Assembly: GCA_002841275.1 (NCBI GenBank)
Contig: PHET01000003.1
Location: forward strand, 62,001-126,000
Reading direction: 5' to 3'
DNA from: Actinobacteria bacterium HGW-Actinobacteria-7
Lineage (GTDB): Bacteria; Actinomycetota; Coriobacteriia; Anaerosomatales; PHET01
Length of the DNA: 64,000 bases
Shown piece after piece: positions 27,341 through 36,717 of the stretch (positions are counted from its first letter, which is position 1; each line of letters begins with the position of its first letter). The notes under the pieces are model-generated. The model had not been told where the DNA came from. It did no database searches and saw nothing but the letters and a program-made list of their open reading frames with translations. The translations under genes were made by a program, and so were the position numbers.

Positions 27341-30300
27341 ATGTCTAGAACGCACCATGTCCGTGTGACACGTGTCGCGGCGGTTCTGCTGCTGCTTGCG
27401 CTGTCTCTCGCGCTTGTCGCGGTGGCTGGCGCTGCCGTGATGGAGGGCACCGTCACTACGTATGCGGGCACAGGGGCCGCGGCTGACGCTGCTGCAACGG
27501 CGACCACCGCGACGGCCGCATTCCGATCTCCAAGAGGCGGCGCGTTGGATTCCAACGGAAATGTGTTCATCGCGGACACGTCAAACAACTGTATCCGGAA
27601 GGTAACCCCGTCAGGCACGGTGACGTTGTTCGCCGGCAGCGGGAGCTCGTCGGCCGGAGTGACCAATGGCACGGGCAGCGCGGCTCGGTTCGATGGCCCG
27701 CGCAGCATCGCCATCGACTCCTCTGACAACCTGTACGTCGCTGATTCCGCCAACAACCAGATCCGCAAGATCACTCCTGCAGGAGTAGTCACTCTGTTTG
27801 CAGGCAGTGCGAGCGGCGGCCTCGGCACAACGAATGGCACGGGCAGCGCTGCGCGGTTCAAGGATCCGCGCGGCATTGCAATCGATTCAGACGGCAATCT
27901 GTTCGTGGCCGACTACGGCAACAACCAGATTCGCAAGATCACCTCGGCGGCGGTTGTCTCACTGTTCGCCGGAAGTGCTGCAGGCACTGCGGGGACAACG
28001 AACGCGACGGGCTCGTCCGCGCGCTTCGATAGCCCCAGCGGGCTGAAGGTCGACTCTGACGGCAATGTGTGGGTTGCGGATCGCCAGAACAACCAGATTC
28101 GCAAGATCACCTCGGCGGCGGTTGTCTCACTGTTCGCCGGTAGCGCCACAGGCACGTCGGGGCTCGCCAACGGTACGGGAGACACGGCTCGGTTCAATTC
28201 CCCCCGCGACGTCGCCCTGGATACGAATGGCGACCTGTATGTGGCCGATGACGGTAACAACCAGATCCGCCGGATTACCTCTGCTGCCGAGGTGTCGCTG
28301 TTGGCAGGGAGCGCGACGGGAACCAGCGGATCCACCAACGGTGTGGGTACTGCGGCTCGGTTCAACGGACCAGAAGGCATCTGGTTGGCGGGGCCGGGGA
28401 CGCTTCTGGTTGGAGACACCGGCAACAACCGGATTCGAAGCATCGCTGTTGTCGAGCACGACGCGACCTCCCCCGTGACCACATGGGAAGACGAAGTGGC
28501 CGGATGGCAAACTGCGGACGTCTCGGTGACGCTATCCGCCACTGACACGATCAGTGGTGTGGCGAGTACGCTCTATCGCCTCAATGGCGGTTCGGATCAG
28601 CCGTACAGTGACCCCTTCACGATAAGTGCGGAGGGCACTACGACCCTTCGGTATCACTCCGTGGACAAGCGTGGAAATGTCGAAGCCGAGAATCTCAGGT
28701 ACGTGTTGATTGACAAGTCGGCACCTGTCACGACGGATGACTCGCCGGTTGGGTGGTCCAACTCGCTGTCGGCAGTGCACCTCACCGCGACTGATGAATG
28801 CAGTGGCGTGGCGTACACAGAGTTCAGCCTCAACGGCGATCCGTGGGCACCCTATCTGGGCGGAGTCCCGATTGTCGCGGATGGAACGTGGACGATCGAC
28901 TATCGATCTGTCGATAACCTTGGCCATGTAGAAGACACACGGACCGCCACGGTGATGCTTGATACGGTTGCTCCGGACCTTTCGGTGACCGGCGTCGAGA
29001 ACGGTGCCTCGTACAAGAGCAGCGTCACACCACAGGCGTCCACGACCGATCCGAGCGCGGAGATTACTGCCACCCTCAACGGAGATCCCTATGTTCCGGG
29101 TGACGCAATCACTGCCGAGGATGTCTACGTACTCGTGGTGAGCTCCGTGGATCAGGCGGACAACCAGACGACTGAGACTCGGATCTTCACCATCGACACG
29201 ACGGCACCTGACCTCGCCATCTCGGGTGTCACGGACGGCGAGTTCTACAACACCGACGTCAGCCCCGATGCCAGCTCGACTGACGGCAGTGCGGTGCTCG
29301 CCGCGACCCTCAACGGCGCCGAGTTCGTCTTGGGCACGGTCGTATCGGACGAGGGCATGTACTCCCTCGAGGTCACGGCCACCGATCCGGCGGGCAACGA
29401 GACTGCGGCATCCGCGAGCTTCACCATCGACAAGACTGCGCCCAGCGGCACAATGACTGTGAACGATGGCCACAACTACACGAACCAGGTCGGGGTAAAC
29501 GTTGACTCCGATGTAGCCGGTGCGACGGAGATGCGCCTCGATGCCGGTACCGGTTGGGGCGAGTGGTTCGTCTACGCCAGCCAGGTAGCCACTGAAGTTA
29601 CTGCAGGCGACGGTGAGAAGACCGTCTACGTCGAGTATCGCGACCAGGCCGGGAACGTCCTGGAGCTCTCCGACGCCATCACGCTCGATACGCTGGCACC
29701 GGATGTGGCCGTCGACGGTGTGTCCGACAGCGGTTTCTACGGTTCCGCGGTCACACCCACGGCCACCTCGACCGATCCCGACGCAATCATCACCGCCACC
29801 CTGAACGGCGGCCCCTTCACCCTGGGCACCGAGATCAACGGGGACGGCGCTTTCACGCTGGTGGTGCGCTCGACTGACCCAGCGGGCAACTACACCGAGG
29901 AGACGCTGGGCTTCGGCCTCGACGTCACGGCTCCCGATCTCACGATCACGGGTGTGGAACAGGGTGGCTCATACAACACCACGGTGACGCCCGACGCCTC
30001 TTCGAGCGACCCCTCGGCGGAGTTTGTCGCCACGCTCAACGGCGCGGAGTTCGAGCTCGGATCTGAGGTCTTCGACGAGGGCGACTACTCGCTCGAGGTC
30101 ACCGCGACCGACCAGTTCTCGCACGTCACCGCTAAGGCCGTTCAGTTCACCGTCGACAAGACCGCTCCCGACGTCATGATCGCCGGAGTGACCGACGGTG
30201 CTGTCTACACATCGGCAGTCACGCCCACAGGATCGTCCTCCGATCCGTCAGCTGTCCTGAGCGCCACGCTCAACGGCGATCCGTTCACGCTTGGCACGGC

Positions 30301-31336
30301 AGTCTCGGCCATCGGCATCTACGACCTCACGGTCACGGCCGTCGATCCTGCGGGTAACAGCGCGGAGGCTTCGCTGAGTTTCGAGATACAGGCGCCTCCT
30401 GTCACCGTCGAGCCCGTGGGCGGTTCCGGTCGCGTGGATGCTGCGGTCCAGTTCTCGAAGGACTCCTGGACCTCGAGCAAGGTTGTCATCCTGGCTCGTT
30501 GGGACGTCCACGCCGACGTGCTGGCCGCAAGCGGGCTCGCGGGATCGTACCGGGCCCCGATTCTGCTCACCTCAAGCAGCGTGCTTTCCCCTGTCGCCAG
30601 AGCCGAGATCAGGCGCCTGGGTGCCACGAAGGTCTTCATCATCGGCGGCACATCCGCGATCAAACCCGCCGTGTCCAACTCGCTCACCAAGATGGGCATC
30701 TCCGTCGAGAGGCTCGGCGGCAAGAACCGTTACGAGACCTCGCTGCTTGTGGGCAAGAGGATCCAGAAGCACGACGGCGCCAACTTCTCCAAGTACGTAA
30801 TTGTTGCCAACGGCAGTAGCTGGAAGACCACGCTGGCGGTCTCCGCCCTGGCATACCAGCTCAAGGCCCCGGTCCTCTTCGTCACCAGTACCGCCTATAC
30901 GGCCTCCGAGAAGAGCTTTGTGACCGCGGCTAGGTTCAAGACGCTCATCGTCATCGGTCCCAAAGGCGCGGTGTCTGACGGCGTCAAGACCGCCTTGGCC
31001 AAGGCCAGCAAGGCCACGGCCGTGCGCGCTGACGGCGCGACCAGGTATGAGGTGGCCGAACAGGTCACCCGTCTGGCCTACAGTTACGACCACAGCCGTG
31101 CGAAGACCATCGGTCTGATACATGGACAGGCGTGGATCTACTCCACGACGGCGGGACCTGCCATGGCGCACGACGGCGGCCTGCTGGCAATCACCAATCC
31201 CTACGTGCTAAGCACGCCTACCAAGCGGTTGTTCACGGACTGGGCGGGCTCGGTCAAGACGATCAAGCTTCTGGGTGATGGAAAGACGCCCACGCAGACC
31301 GTCGCCGATCAGGCGATAGCGGCCATGATGAAGTAG
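27341..31336 (+). CDS. Giant secreted NHL-repeat / Ig-like / CWB2 surface protein
   Basis: The product of about 1331 residues (ATG 27341; ATG 27314 is an in-frame alternative with similar spacing to G-rich sites) has a signal peptide, then five to six NHL repeats of about 56 residues (LYVADSANNQIRKI...), probably a beta-propeller to about residue 380. A segment of chitobiase-like Ig domains follows, then about six bacterial Ig-like repeats of about 80 residues, each opening APDL.I.GV..G..Y and ending FTID. The C-terminal 300 residues are three CWB2 repeats that should bind the cell wall. It stands alone and ends in a strong terminator. Likely an adhesin or scaffold. Confidence 0.88.
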   Translation: MSRTHHVRVTRVAAVLLLLALSLALVAVAGAAVMEGTVTTYAGTGAAADAAATATTATAAFRSPRGGALDSNGNVFIADTSNNCIRKVTPSGTVTLFAGSGSSSAGVTNGTGSAARFDGPRSIAIDSSDNLYVADSANNQIRKITPAGVVTLFAGSASGGLGTTNGTGSAARFKDPRGIAIDSDGNLFVADYGNNQIRKITSAAVVSLFAGSAAGTAGTTNATGSSARFDSPSGLKVDSDGNVWVADRQNNQIRKITSAAVVSLFAGSATGTSGLANGTGDTARFNSPRDVALDTNGDLYVADDGNNQIRRITSAAEVSLLAGSATGTSGSTNGVGTAARFNGPEGIWLAGPGTLLVGDTGNNRIRSIAVVEHDATSPVTTWEDEVAGWQTADVSVTLSATDTISGVASTLYRLNGGSDQPYSDPFTISAEGTTTLRYHSVDKRGNVEAENLRYVLIDKSAPVTTDDSPVGWSNSLSAVHLTATDECSGVAYTEFSLNGDPWAPYLGGVPIVADGTWTIDYRSVDNLGHVEDTRTATVMLDTVAPDLSVTGVENGASYKSSVTPQASTTDPSAEITATLNGDPYVPGDAITAEDVYVLVVSSVDQADNQTTETRIFTIDTTAPDLAISGVTDGEFYNTDVSPDASSTDGSAVLAATLNGAEFVLGTVVSDEGMYSLEVTATDPAGNETAASASFTIDKTAPSGTMTVNDGHNYTNQVGVNVDSDVAGATEMRLDAGTGWGEWFVYASQVATEVTAGDGEKTVYVEYRDQAGNVLELSDAITLDTLAPDVAVDGVSDSGFYGSAVTPTATSTDPDAIITATLNGGPFTLGTEINGDGAFTLVVRSTDPAGNYTEETLGFGLDVTAPDLTITGVEQGGSYNTTVTPDASSSDPSAEFVATLNGAEFELGSEVFDEGDYSLEVTATDQFSHVTAKAVQFTVDKTAPDVMIAGVTDGAVYTSAVTPTGSSSDPSAVLSATLNGDPFTLGTAVSAIGIYDLTVTAVDPAGNSAEASLSFEIQAPPVTVEPVGGSGRVDAAVQFSKDSWTSSKVVILARWDVHADVLAASGLAGSYRAPILLTSSSVLSPVARAEIRRLGATKVFIIGGTSAIKPAVSNSLTKMGISVERLGGKNRYETSLLVGKRIQKHDGANFSKYVIVANGSSWKTTLAVSALAYQLKAPVLFVTSTAYTASEKSFVTAARFKTLIVIGPKGAVSDGVKTALAKASKATAVRADGATRYEVAEQVTRLAYSYDHSRAKTIGLIHGQAWIYSTTAGPAMAHDGGLLAITNPYVLSTPTKRLFTDWAGSVKTIKLLGDGKTPTQTVADQAIAAMMK
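27920..28140 (+). repeat. Nearly identical NHL repeat units, 168-bp period
   Basis: A 53-bp segment beginning AACAACCAGATTCGCAAGAT is repeated without a mismatch at 27920-27972 and 28088-28140, exactly 168 bases (56 codons) apart. Neighbouring repeats of the same protein have diverged in DNA, so this pair reflects recent duplication or gene conversion inside the NHL propeller. Confidence 0.85.
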
Positions 31337-31361
31337 CTCGTGCACGCGCACTCGGACCAAC

Positions 31362-31396
31362 CGATCGCCCTGGGCACCACGTGCTCAGGGCGATCG
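31362..31396 (+). terminator. Strong terminator after the NHL/CWB2 gene
   Basis: CGATCGCCCTG, a single G opposite T, then GCAC pair with GTGC and CAGGGCGATCG around a CAC loop, forming a stem of about 16 bp followed by ACTTTCTC. It lies 26 bases past the stop. Confidence 0.85.
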
Positions 31397-31472
31397 ACTT
31401 TCTCGGTATACTGGCGTGGCGCTTGTCGCATGCAGGCGCGGTGGTCACATAGCCGAGAGGACCTGCGCGGAC

Positions 31473-32051
31473 ATGACTGACTCCACATCAATGGTCGAGA
31501 TTCGCTGGCATGGCCGCGGCGGCCAAGGTGCTGTCACCAGCGCCAAGTTGCTCGCCGAGGCTGCCTTTCTCAGCGGTTGGAAGGGTGTGACCAGCGCTCC
31601 GTCGTTCGGCGCGGAACGGCGCGGCGCGCCCATCACCGCATCGACGAGGCTCGATTCCGAGCCCATCCGCATCTACTCTCAGGTCACCAGTCCCGACATC
31701 GCCATCGTGCTTGATGACTCGCTGCTCGAAGTGGGCGGGGCGGCCACCGGTCTCAAGCCGGGCGCCACAGTCATCGTGAACACGACGCGCTCGGCGGCAG
31801 AGCTGGGAGTCGCAGGAGACGCGCGTGTTGTCACGGCCGACGTGACTGGGGCGGCGCAGGCGGCCGGCGTGTTGGTGGGCGGCAATGCCATCGTGAGCGC
31901 TGCCATTCTCGGCAGTATCGCCAAGGCGACCGGCGTGGTGACCATGGAATCGGTTGAGTCTGCGATCACGCACATGTTCAACGGATCTGCGGCGGCGAAG
32001 AACGTCGAGGCCGCCCGCATCGCATATGAATGCACGGAAGGGGCTCGCTGA
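31473..32051 (+). CDS. porG: 2-oxoacid:ferredoxin oxidoreductase, gamma subunit
   Basis: The 192-residue subunit has the family signature IRWHGRGGQGAVTSAKLLAEAAF and SFGAERRGAPI near the N-terminus. It is the first gene of a porGDAB set encoding the four-subunit enzyme that oxidatively decarboxylates pyruvate (or a related 2-oxoacid) to acyl-CoA with reduction of ferredoxin, central to anaerobic metabolism. ATG 31473 is used; ATG 31491 is possible. Its stop overlaps the next start (TGATG). Pyruvate is the most probable substrate, inferred from the family, not proved. Confidence 0.92.
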   Translation: MTDSTSMVEIRWHGRGGQGAVTSAKLLAEAAFLSGWKGVTSAPSFGAERRGAPITASTRLDSEPIRIYSQVTSPDIAIVLDDSLLEVGGAATGLKPGATVIVNTTRSAAELGVAGDARVVTADVTGAAQAAGVLVGGNAIVSAAILGSIAKATGVVTMESVESAITHMFNGSAAAKNVEAARIAYECTEGAR

Positions 32052-32374
32052 TGGGCACGCGTGAGTGCGGTTCTCCGATCTCGATGTCCAAGCCATCAGC
32101 GGGCGAGGCGGGGCGTACGGGTGACTGGCGGGCGAACCGCCCCGTCATGACGGCCCAGGCCTGCCTTGCGGTGAAGAAGGGCGAGGTCGTCTGCCAGCTG
32201 TGCTGGGCGTACTGCCCGGATGCATGCATCTCTCGCGGAGTCGGTCCGGTGATCGATATGGAGTACTGCAAAGGATGCGGGATCTGCTCTGAGGTCTGCC
32301 CGGCGAACGCCATCGAGATGGTGCCCGAGGCAGCGCACGGCGTGTGTAACGTCGGCGAAGGGAGCGAGCGGTGA
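32051..32374 (+). CDS. porD: 2-oxoacid:ferredoxin oxidoreductase, delta (ferredoxin) subunit
   Basis: The 107-residue subunit binds two [4Fe-4S] clusters. The motif CQLCWAYCPDAC serves the first and CKGCGICSEVCP the second, with the fourth ligands crossed over as in 8Fe ferredoxins. It passes electrons from the catalytic alpha-beta core to external ferredoxin. It overlaps both neighbours: one base with porG and four with porA (GTGA), showing tight coupling. The N-terminal 35 residues are a poorly conserved extension typical of PorD. Confidence 0.93.
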   Translation: MGTRECGSPISMSKPSAGEAGRTGDWRANRPVMTAQACLAVKKGEVVCQLCWAYCPDACISRGVGPVIDMEYCKGCGICSEVCPANAIEMVPEAAHGVCNVGEGSER

Positions 32375-33588
32375 GCGATACGGCCATCAAGCGCACGGTC
32401 ATGGCCGGCAACGAGGCCGCGGCCACAGCCGCGAAGCTCGCGCGGGTGCAGGTCATCGCCGCGTACCCCATCACCCCTCAGACTTCGGTCGTCGAGCAGC
32501 TGAGCGCCTGGGTCGAGTCCGGCGAGCTGCCAGCGGAATTCGTCACCGTCGAGTCCGAACACTCGGCGCTCACGGTCTGCATCACCGCATCCACCGTGGG
32601 CGCGCGCGTCTTCACCGCGACCTCGGCCAACGGCCTCGCCTACATGACCGAGCAGGTCTGGTGGGCCGCCGGCGCGCGTCTGCCCATCGTGATGTGCATC
32701 GCGAACCGAGCGATGGCGGCGCCGTGGAACGTGCTCAACGACCAGCAGGACTCCATGAGCGTCCGAGACGCGGGCTGGATCCAGCTCTACTGCCGAGACA
32801 ACCAGGAGATCCTCGATACGACGATACAGGCGTACCGCATCGCCGAGCAGCTCCACGTCCCTGTGATGGTTTGCTACGACGGCTTCCTGCTGTCCCACAC
32901 CGTCATGCCGGTCGAGGTCCCCTCTGCCGAGCAGGTCGACGCGTATCTGCCCCCCTACGAGCCGCTGACCGTTGTCGACCCGGACGACCCGCGCAACATC
33001 GGGCCCGTCACGCTTGCGGATCCGCGCGCCAATGCGGACGGCGTGTCATGCCACGGCTACATGGAGGTACGCGCTCTGCATCAGCAGGCGCTTCTCGGTG
33101 CGCTCGAGACGATTCCGGCCGCGGACGCCGAGTGGTCGGAGCTCACGGGACGCGAATGGGGCGGTCTGACGTGGGAGCATCTGCTCGACGACGCCGAGGT
33201 CGTGCTGGTGGCGGCTGGCTCTGTGGGCATGCAGCTCACCGTGGCCGCCGAAGCTCTGCGCGAACAGGGCGTGAAGGCGGGCGTGTTGGGAATCCGCTCG
33301 TATCGGCCGTTCCCGGTCGACGCGTTGCGCGGCAAGCTGGCCGGACGCAAGCTCGCGCTCGTCTTCGACAAGGCGCTCAGTTACGGCAATGAAGGCCCAA
33401 TCTGCGGCGATCTCAAAGCCGCTCTCTACGGGCAACCGGAAGCCCCTGTCGTGTTCGGTGCGGTCTGCGGCCTTGGTGGCCGTGATGTGACCGTCGAGCA
33501 GCTTAACGACGCAGCGAATCGCGCCATCGCCGATCTGGCTGACGGCGTCACCGACCGTGCAGCCGACTGGCTGAACCTACATCTCTAA
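32371..33588 (+). CDS. porA: 2-oxoacid:ferredoxin oxidoreductase, alpha subunit
   Basis: GTG 32371 begins a 405-residue subunit with the pyrimidine-binding domain of thiamine enzymes: MAGNEAAATAAKLA, AAYPITPQT and VESEHSAL near the N-terminus, then FTATSANGLAYMTE and a C-terminal transketolase-like domain. It forms the active site with the beta subunit, where residues around YPITPQ and VESEHS bind the substrate and thiamine ring. It is full length. Its start overlaps porD, and porB follows after ten bases with its own ribosome binding site. Confidence 0.94.
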   Translation: MSDTAIKRTVMAGNEAAATAAKLARVQVIAAYPITPQTSVVEQLSAWVESGELPAEFVTVESEHSALTVCITASTVGARVFTATSANGLAYMTEQVWWAAGARLPIVMCIANRAMAAPWNVLNDQQDSMSVRDAGWIQLYCRDNQEILDTTIQAYRIAEQLHVPVMVCYDGFLLSHTVMPVEVPSAEQVDAYLPPYEPLTVVDPDDPRNIGPVTLADPRANADGVSCHGYMEVRALHQQALLGALETIPAADAEWSELTGREWGGLTWEHLLDDAEVVLVAAGSVGMQLTVAAEALREQGVKAGVLGIRSYRPFPVDALRGKLAGRKLALVFDKALSYGNEGPICGDLKAALYGQPEAPVVFGAVCGLGGRDVTVEQLNDAANRAIADLADGVTDRAADWLNLHL

Positions 33589-33598
33589 GGGCGAGCAC

Positions 33599-34495
33599 AT
33601 GACCAAGATCATCGACCTTCCTGATACCAGCTACGTACTGCCGGGCAACCGCGCCTGTGCGGGCTGCGGTATAGGCATAGGGCTGCGCCAGATAACTGCG
33701 GCGCTCGAGGGGCAGATGGTGATGACCGTGCCTGCCAGCTGCTTGACGGTCTTCGGCGGCATGTACCCGATCAGCTCAGTCGAGGTGCCGTGGGTAAACG
33801 TCGCGTTTCCGTCGACGGCCGCAGCGGCAACCGGCTTGGCGGCCGGGCTGCGCGCCACCGGCAAGGCCGACAAGATGACCGTGCTTGCGATGGCGGGCGA
33901 CGGTGGTACCGGCGACATCGGCATCCAGGCGCTCTCGGGCGCTGCCGAGCGCAACGAGGACTTCATCTACCTCTGCTACGACAACGAGGCGTACATGAAC
34001 ACCGGTACGCAGCGCTCGGGCCTTACGCCCAGCGGCGCGCGTACGACCACCACATGGGCGGGCAAGCGCGAGAATCCCAAGGACCTGCCCGCGATCATGG
34101 AGGCCCACAACGTCCCGTATGTCGCGTCCACCAGCGCGGTGTTCCCCGAGGACGTGTACGACAAGGTCGTCAAAGCACGAGCGATTCACGGACTTCGCTA
34201 CATCCACATGAACACCCCGTGCCCCTCTGGCTGGTCGTTCGACCCGAAGGACACGGTGCGCCTGGGCAAGATGGCAGTCGATGCCGGCATCGTCGTGCTC
34301 TACGAGGCTGCGGCGGGCGAGTTTCGCCTCACCGGCCGTAGCAAGACGCTCGCGAAAGCCGGCCTGCAGGCGACGGTGGCGGACTACGTCGCCACTCAGG
34401 GCCGCTTCAAGGGCATGACCGCCGAGACGATCGCCGACGTCCAAGCATGGGTCGACGCGCGATGGGCGCGTTACCTCGTGAGAGATGCCGGCTAA
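33599..34495 (+). CDS. porB: 2-oxoacid:ferredoxin oxidoreductase, beta subunit
   Basis: The 298-residue subunit binds thiamine diphosphate and a [4Fe-4S] cluster. CAGCGIG near residue 18 supplies two cluster ligands, with more Cys downstream (PASC, NTPCPSGW). The TPP motif GDGGTGDIG...YDNEAYMNTGTQRS is intact. It completes the porGDAB operon, giving acetyl-CoA and reduced ferredoxin from pyruvate if the usual substrate holds. Its stop codon overlaps that of the convergent UPF0126 gene. Confidence 0.94.
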   Translation: MTKIIDLPDTSYVLPGNRACAGCGIGIGLRQITAALEGQMVMTVPASCLTVFGGMYPISSVEVPWVNVAFPSTAAAATGLAAGLRATGKADKMTVLAMAGDGGTGDIGIQALSGAAERNEDFIYLCYDNEAYMNTGTQRSGLTPSGARTTTTWAGKRENPKDLPAIMEAHNVPYVASTSAVFPEDVYDKVVKARAIHGLRYIHMNTPCPSGWSFDPKDTVRLGKMAVDAGIVVLYEAAAGEFRLTGRSKTLAKAGLQATVADYVATQGRFKGMTAETIADVQAWVDARWARYLVRDAG

Positions 34496-35397
34496 CGAGG
34501 CCCTCGGTCTCTGGACCGGAACGTGCGTCGTACGACCCTCCCGCCTACTTCCCATAGCCGGAGTGGGACGCCGGTCACGTGATGTGTCAGGTCGCGTGGT
34601 TCCGGTGACTCCCAGCCAAGCCACAGCGAGCCCAGACGCAGCGCGATGGCCACTGTTGCTGACACGACCATGGCCACAGGCTTGGCAAAGTGAAGCCATT
34701 CGATCATGGTCACGAAGATGCTGCTGCCCACCACCGCGGCGACAGCGAACAGGCTGCCGCGCCGGAGCACCGCTGGTTCGCGGCCGCATAACAGATCGCG
34801 GATGATGCCTCCGCCGATGGCCGTGATGGTTCCCAGCATGATGGCTGCAAGCGGCGAGAGGCCAGCCACGAGTGCCTTGTCCGCACCCACCAAAGCGAAT
34901 AGCCCCAGAGACAGCGCGTCAACGGCCCCCAGCAGTGGTCGGATCTTCTCGGCGGCCGAGAAGAAGTATGCGCCCACAACGCTGGCTGCCAAGACCGCCA
35001 CTAGCGCCCGCGGGTTGTTGAGCGCGAAGATGCCATGGTTCTGTAGCAGCACGTCGCGCATGATGCCGCCGCCCAACCCGTTGACCAGCGCCAGAATAAC
35101 CAGCCCGGTCAGGTCGAAACGCCGGCTCACCGCGACCATGGCACCGGACAACGCCCCGGCGAAGGTCGCGGCAACCTCGAAGTAGACGGGAAGGAAGATC
35201 GGTTGTGCGGTGACCGGCGCTGTAGTGGTCGCGCCGGACGGTAGTACAGAAGCAATGATGCTGGGCACGACACTGGTGACGATGCTCTCCAGCGTGCCGG
35301 TACCGGGGACGCTGGTGGCCGACGCGGACACCGCAGCGCTGGTCGCCGAACTGGCGGCCATGCTGATGGAAGATGCGAGTAGAAGCAGGTCGGTCAT
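34492..35397 (-). CDS. Trimeric intracellular cation channel-like (UPF0126) membrane protein
   Basis: From ATG 35397 (GGAG five to six bases upstream) the 301-residue protein has a Ser/Ala-rich N-terminal extension of about 65 residues, then seven helices in two UPF0126/TRIC repeats, each with a conserved glycine-rich segment: GLGGGIMRDVLL and AIGGGIIRDLL. Bacterial TRIC homologues form K+-permeable channels; the motif spacing is normal. The long N-terminal extension, which includes a further hydrophobic stretch, is unusual for this family, whose members start directly at the first helix. It converges with porB. Confidence 0.88.
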   Translation of the reverse strand: MTDLLLLASSISMAASSATSAAVSASATSVPGTGTLESIVTSVVPSIIASVLPSGATTTAPVTAQPIFLPVYFEVAATFAGALSGAMVAVSRRFDLTGLVILALVNGLGGGIMRDVLLQNHGIFALNNPRALVAVLAASVVGAYFFSAAEKIRPLLGAVDALSLGLFALVGADKALVAGLSPLAAIMLGTITAIGGGIIRDLLCGREPAVLRRGSLFAVAAVVGSSIFVTMIEWLHFAKPVAMVVSATVAIALRLGSLWLGWESPEPRDLTHHVTGVPLRLWEVGGRVVRRTFRSRDRGPR

Positions 35398-35521
35398 TTC
35401 GGCTCCGCACTTGGGGCGATGCGTCCTACTACCTAATGTGCCCCAACCAACGCCGTACGCACGTAGACGCAACCCAAATGAGAAGCCCACGTAGGGCTGC
35501 CGTGCTCCCCGGATCGCGAGC

Positions 35522-36238
35522 CTACGCCAGCCAGATCAGGTACGCCGCTGCCACAATCATGCCTGCACCGCCCAGCTTAGTGAGCGCTCCTGTGACCCGG
35601 GACAGCCGGCGCATGAGCACCAGTGAGCCCGAGGCGACCCCCAGCAGCATCAGGGGCACGCCTTTGCCCAGGCCGTAGACGAACAGTAGTAGCGCGCCCA
35701 GCGCGACCGAGCCGCGCATCGCTGCGATTGTCGCAATCGCCGCGAGAATCGGCGTTGAGCACGGCGATGCCACAGCACCGAACAGCATTCCAAGAAGCAG
35801 CGCTCCTAGAAATCCCGTGCGCTTCGAGCGGACCGCGGGGAAGAAGCGGTTGAGCGCGTCGAAGTGCAGGTCGACCACGCCCAACAGGTGAAGTCCCAGG
35901 AGCGTACAGACCGCTGCTGCTACCCAGTAACCAGCCGACGTCATGAGCAGGGCATGCCCCAGCGCCCCCGCGACAGCGCCAATCGCGGCGAACACCAGAC
36001 TCATGCCCAGCACGAACGTCGCGGACAGCGCGAGGCCGCGGCCCCAAGCGGCGCGCGCGGACAGGTCGGGTGTCTCGGCGACCTGACCGGTGACGTAGCC
36101 GAAGATGGCGGGGAGCATCGGCAGTACACACGGGCCGAATCCCGCAACAAGCCCGCCGGCGAACGCGACCCCGAAGGCGGCGACACCGGTGATGGTGCCC
36201 TCACTCAGCTGGGCGGCGAACGACTCGATCCAGCTCAT
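35522..36238 (-). CDS. ccdA: CcdA/DsbD-like transmembrane thiol-disulfide transporter
   Basis: The 238-residue protein has six transmembrane helices with the two redox cysteines of the CcdA core: FGPCVLPMLP in helix 1 and ASPCSTPILA in helix 4. It carries reducing equivalents from cytoplasmic thioredoxin across the membrane to an extracytoplasmic thioredoxin partner. That partner is likely the adjacent Cys-x-x-Cys protein, whose stop overlaps this start by four bases. It is the last gene of the operon headed by the arsenite-type ArsR. No cytochrome c biogenesis genes adjoin, so the role in that process is doubtful. Confidence 0.92.
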   Translation of the reverse strand: MSWIESFAAQLSEGTITGVAAFGVAFAGGLVAGFGPCVLPMLPAIFGYVTGQVAETPDLSARAAWGRGLALSATFVLGMSLVFAAIGAVAGALGHALLMTSAGYWVAAAVCTLLGLHLLGVVDLHFDALNRFFPAVRSKRTGFLGALLLGMLFGAVASPCSTPILAAIATIAAMRGSVALGALLLFVYGLGKGVPLMLLGVASGSLVLMRRLSRVTGALTKLGGAGMIVAAAYLIWLA

Positions 36239-36717
36239 CGGGCGGTGAGGCTGTCGAGGTAGGTGCGCAGCCCGGGTTCGTCGAGCGGCCCCACGTACGA
36301 GTCGACTATCTTGCCCTTCCCGTCGATGAAGAACGAGGTGGGGATGTACTGGAACTCGAACCGGTCCGCCAGGCTGCGCGCGCCAGGGTCATCGGTGATG
36401 GCGTTCACGAACGTGAGACGGTCCGCATATTCCGGTAGTACGCCGTCGACCACCCTTGAGATGTCGATGCATGACTGGCAAGTGGTTGAGTGGAACAGCA
36501 CGTAGACCGGCTTACCCGCCCGGAGCGCCGCATCGTACTCGGCGCTCGCATCCCCTCGGGCGGCCGTGGGGGTGAGGCTCGGCTCGGCGGGCGTACTCAC
36601 GGAGTTGGCCGCTGGAGCGACCGCTGTCGGCTTGATTGCCGCCCCGCCGAGCTTCATGCCCAGCACCACCGCGAACACCACGGCGACGCCCAGCAGAATC
36701 TTCGCTTTGCCGCTCAT
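36235..36717 (-). CDS. Membrane-anchored thioredoxin-like protein
   Basis: The 160-residue protein has an N-terminal helix (about 6-26), a Pro/Ala/Thr-rich linker, and a thioredoxin domain with active site HSTTCQSC followed by a cis-Pro in YIPTSFF. The fold faces outside. It overlaps both neighbours by four bases (ArsP-like permease upstream, CcdA downstream), so it is probably kept reduced by CcdA and acts on the permease substrate or on nearby thiols. Family: thioredoxin-like/TlpA-related; the exact target is unknown. Confidence 0.9.
   Translation of the reverse strand: MSGKAKILLGVAVVFAVVLGMKLGGAAIKPTAVAPAANSVSTPAEPSLTPTAARGDASAEYDAALRAGKPVYVLFHSTTCQSCIDISRVVDGVLPEYADRLTFVNAITDDPGARSLADRFEFQYIPTSFFIDGKGKIVDSYVGPLDEPGLRTYLDSLTAR

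Noticed and set aside
27600-28440. Regular repeats considered as a CRISPR or tandem DNA array
   Set aside because: The period is a whole number of codons (168 bp) and encodes NHL repeats; units differ outside one pair.
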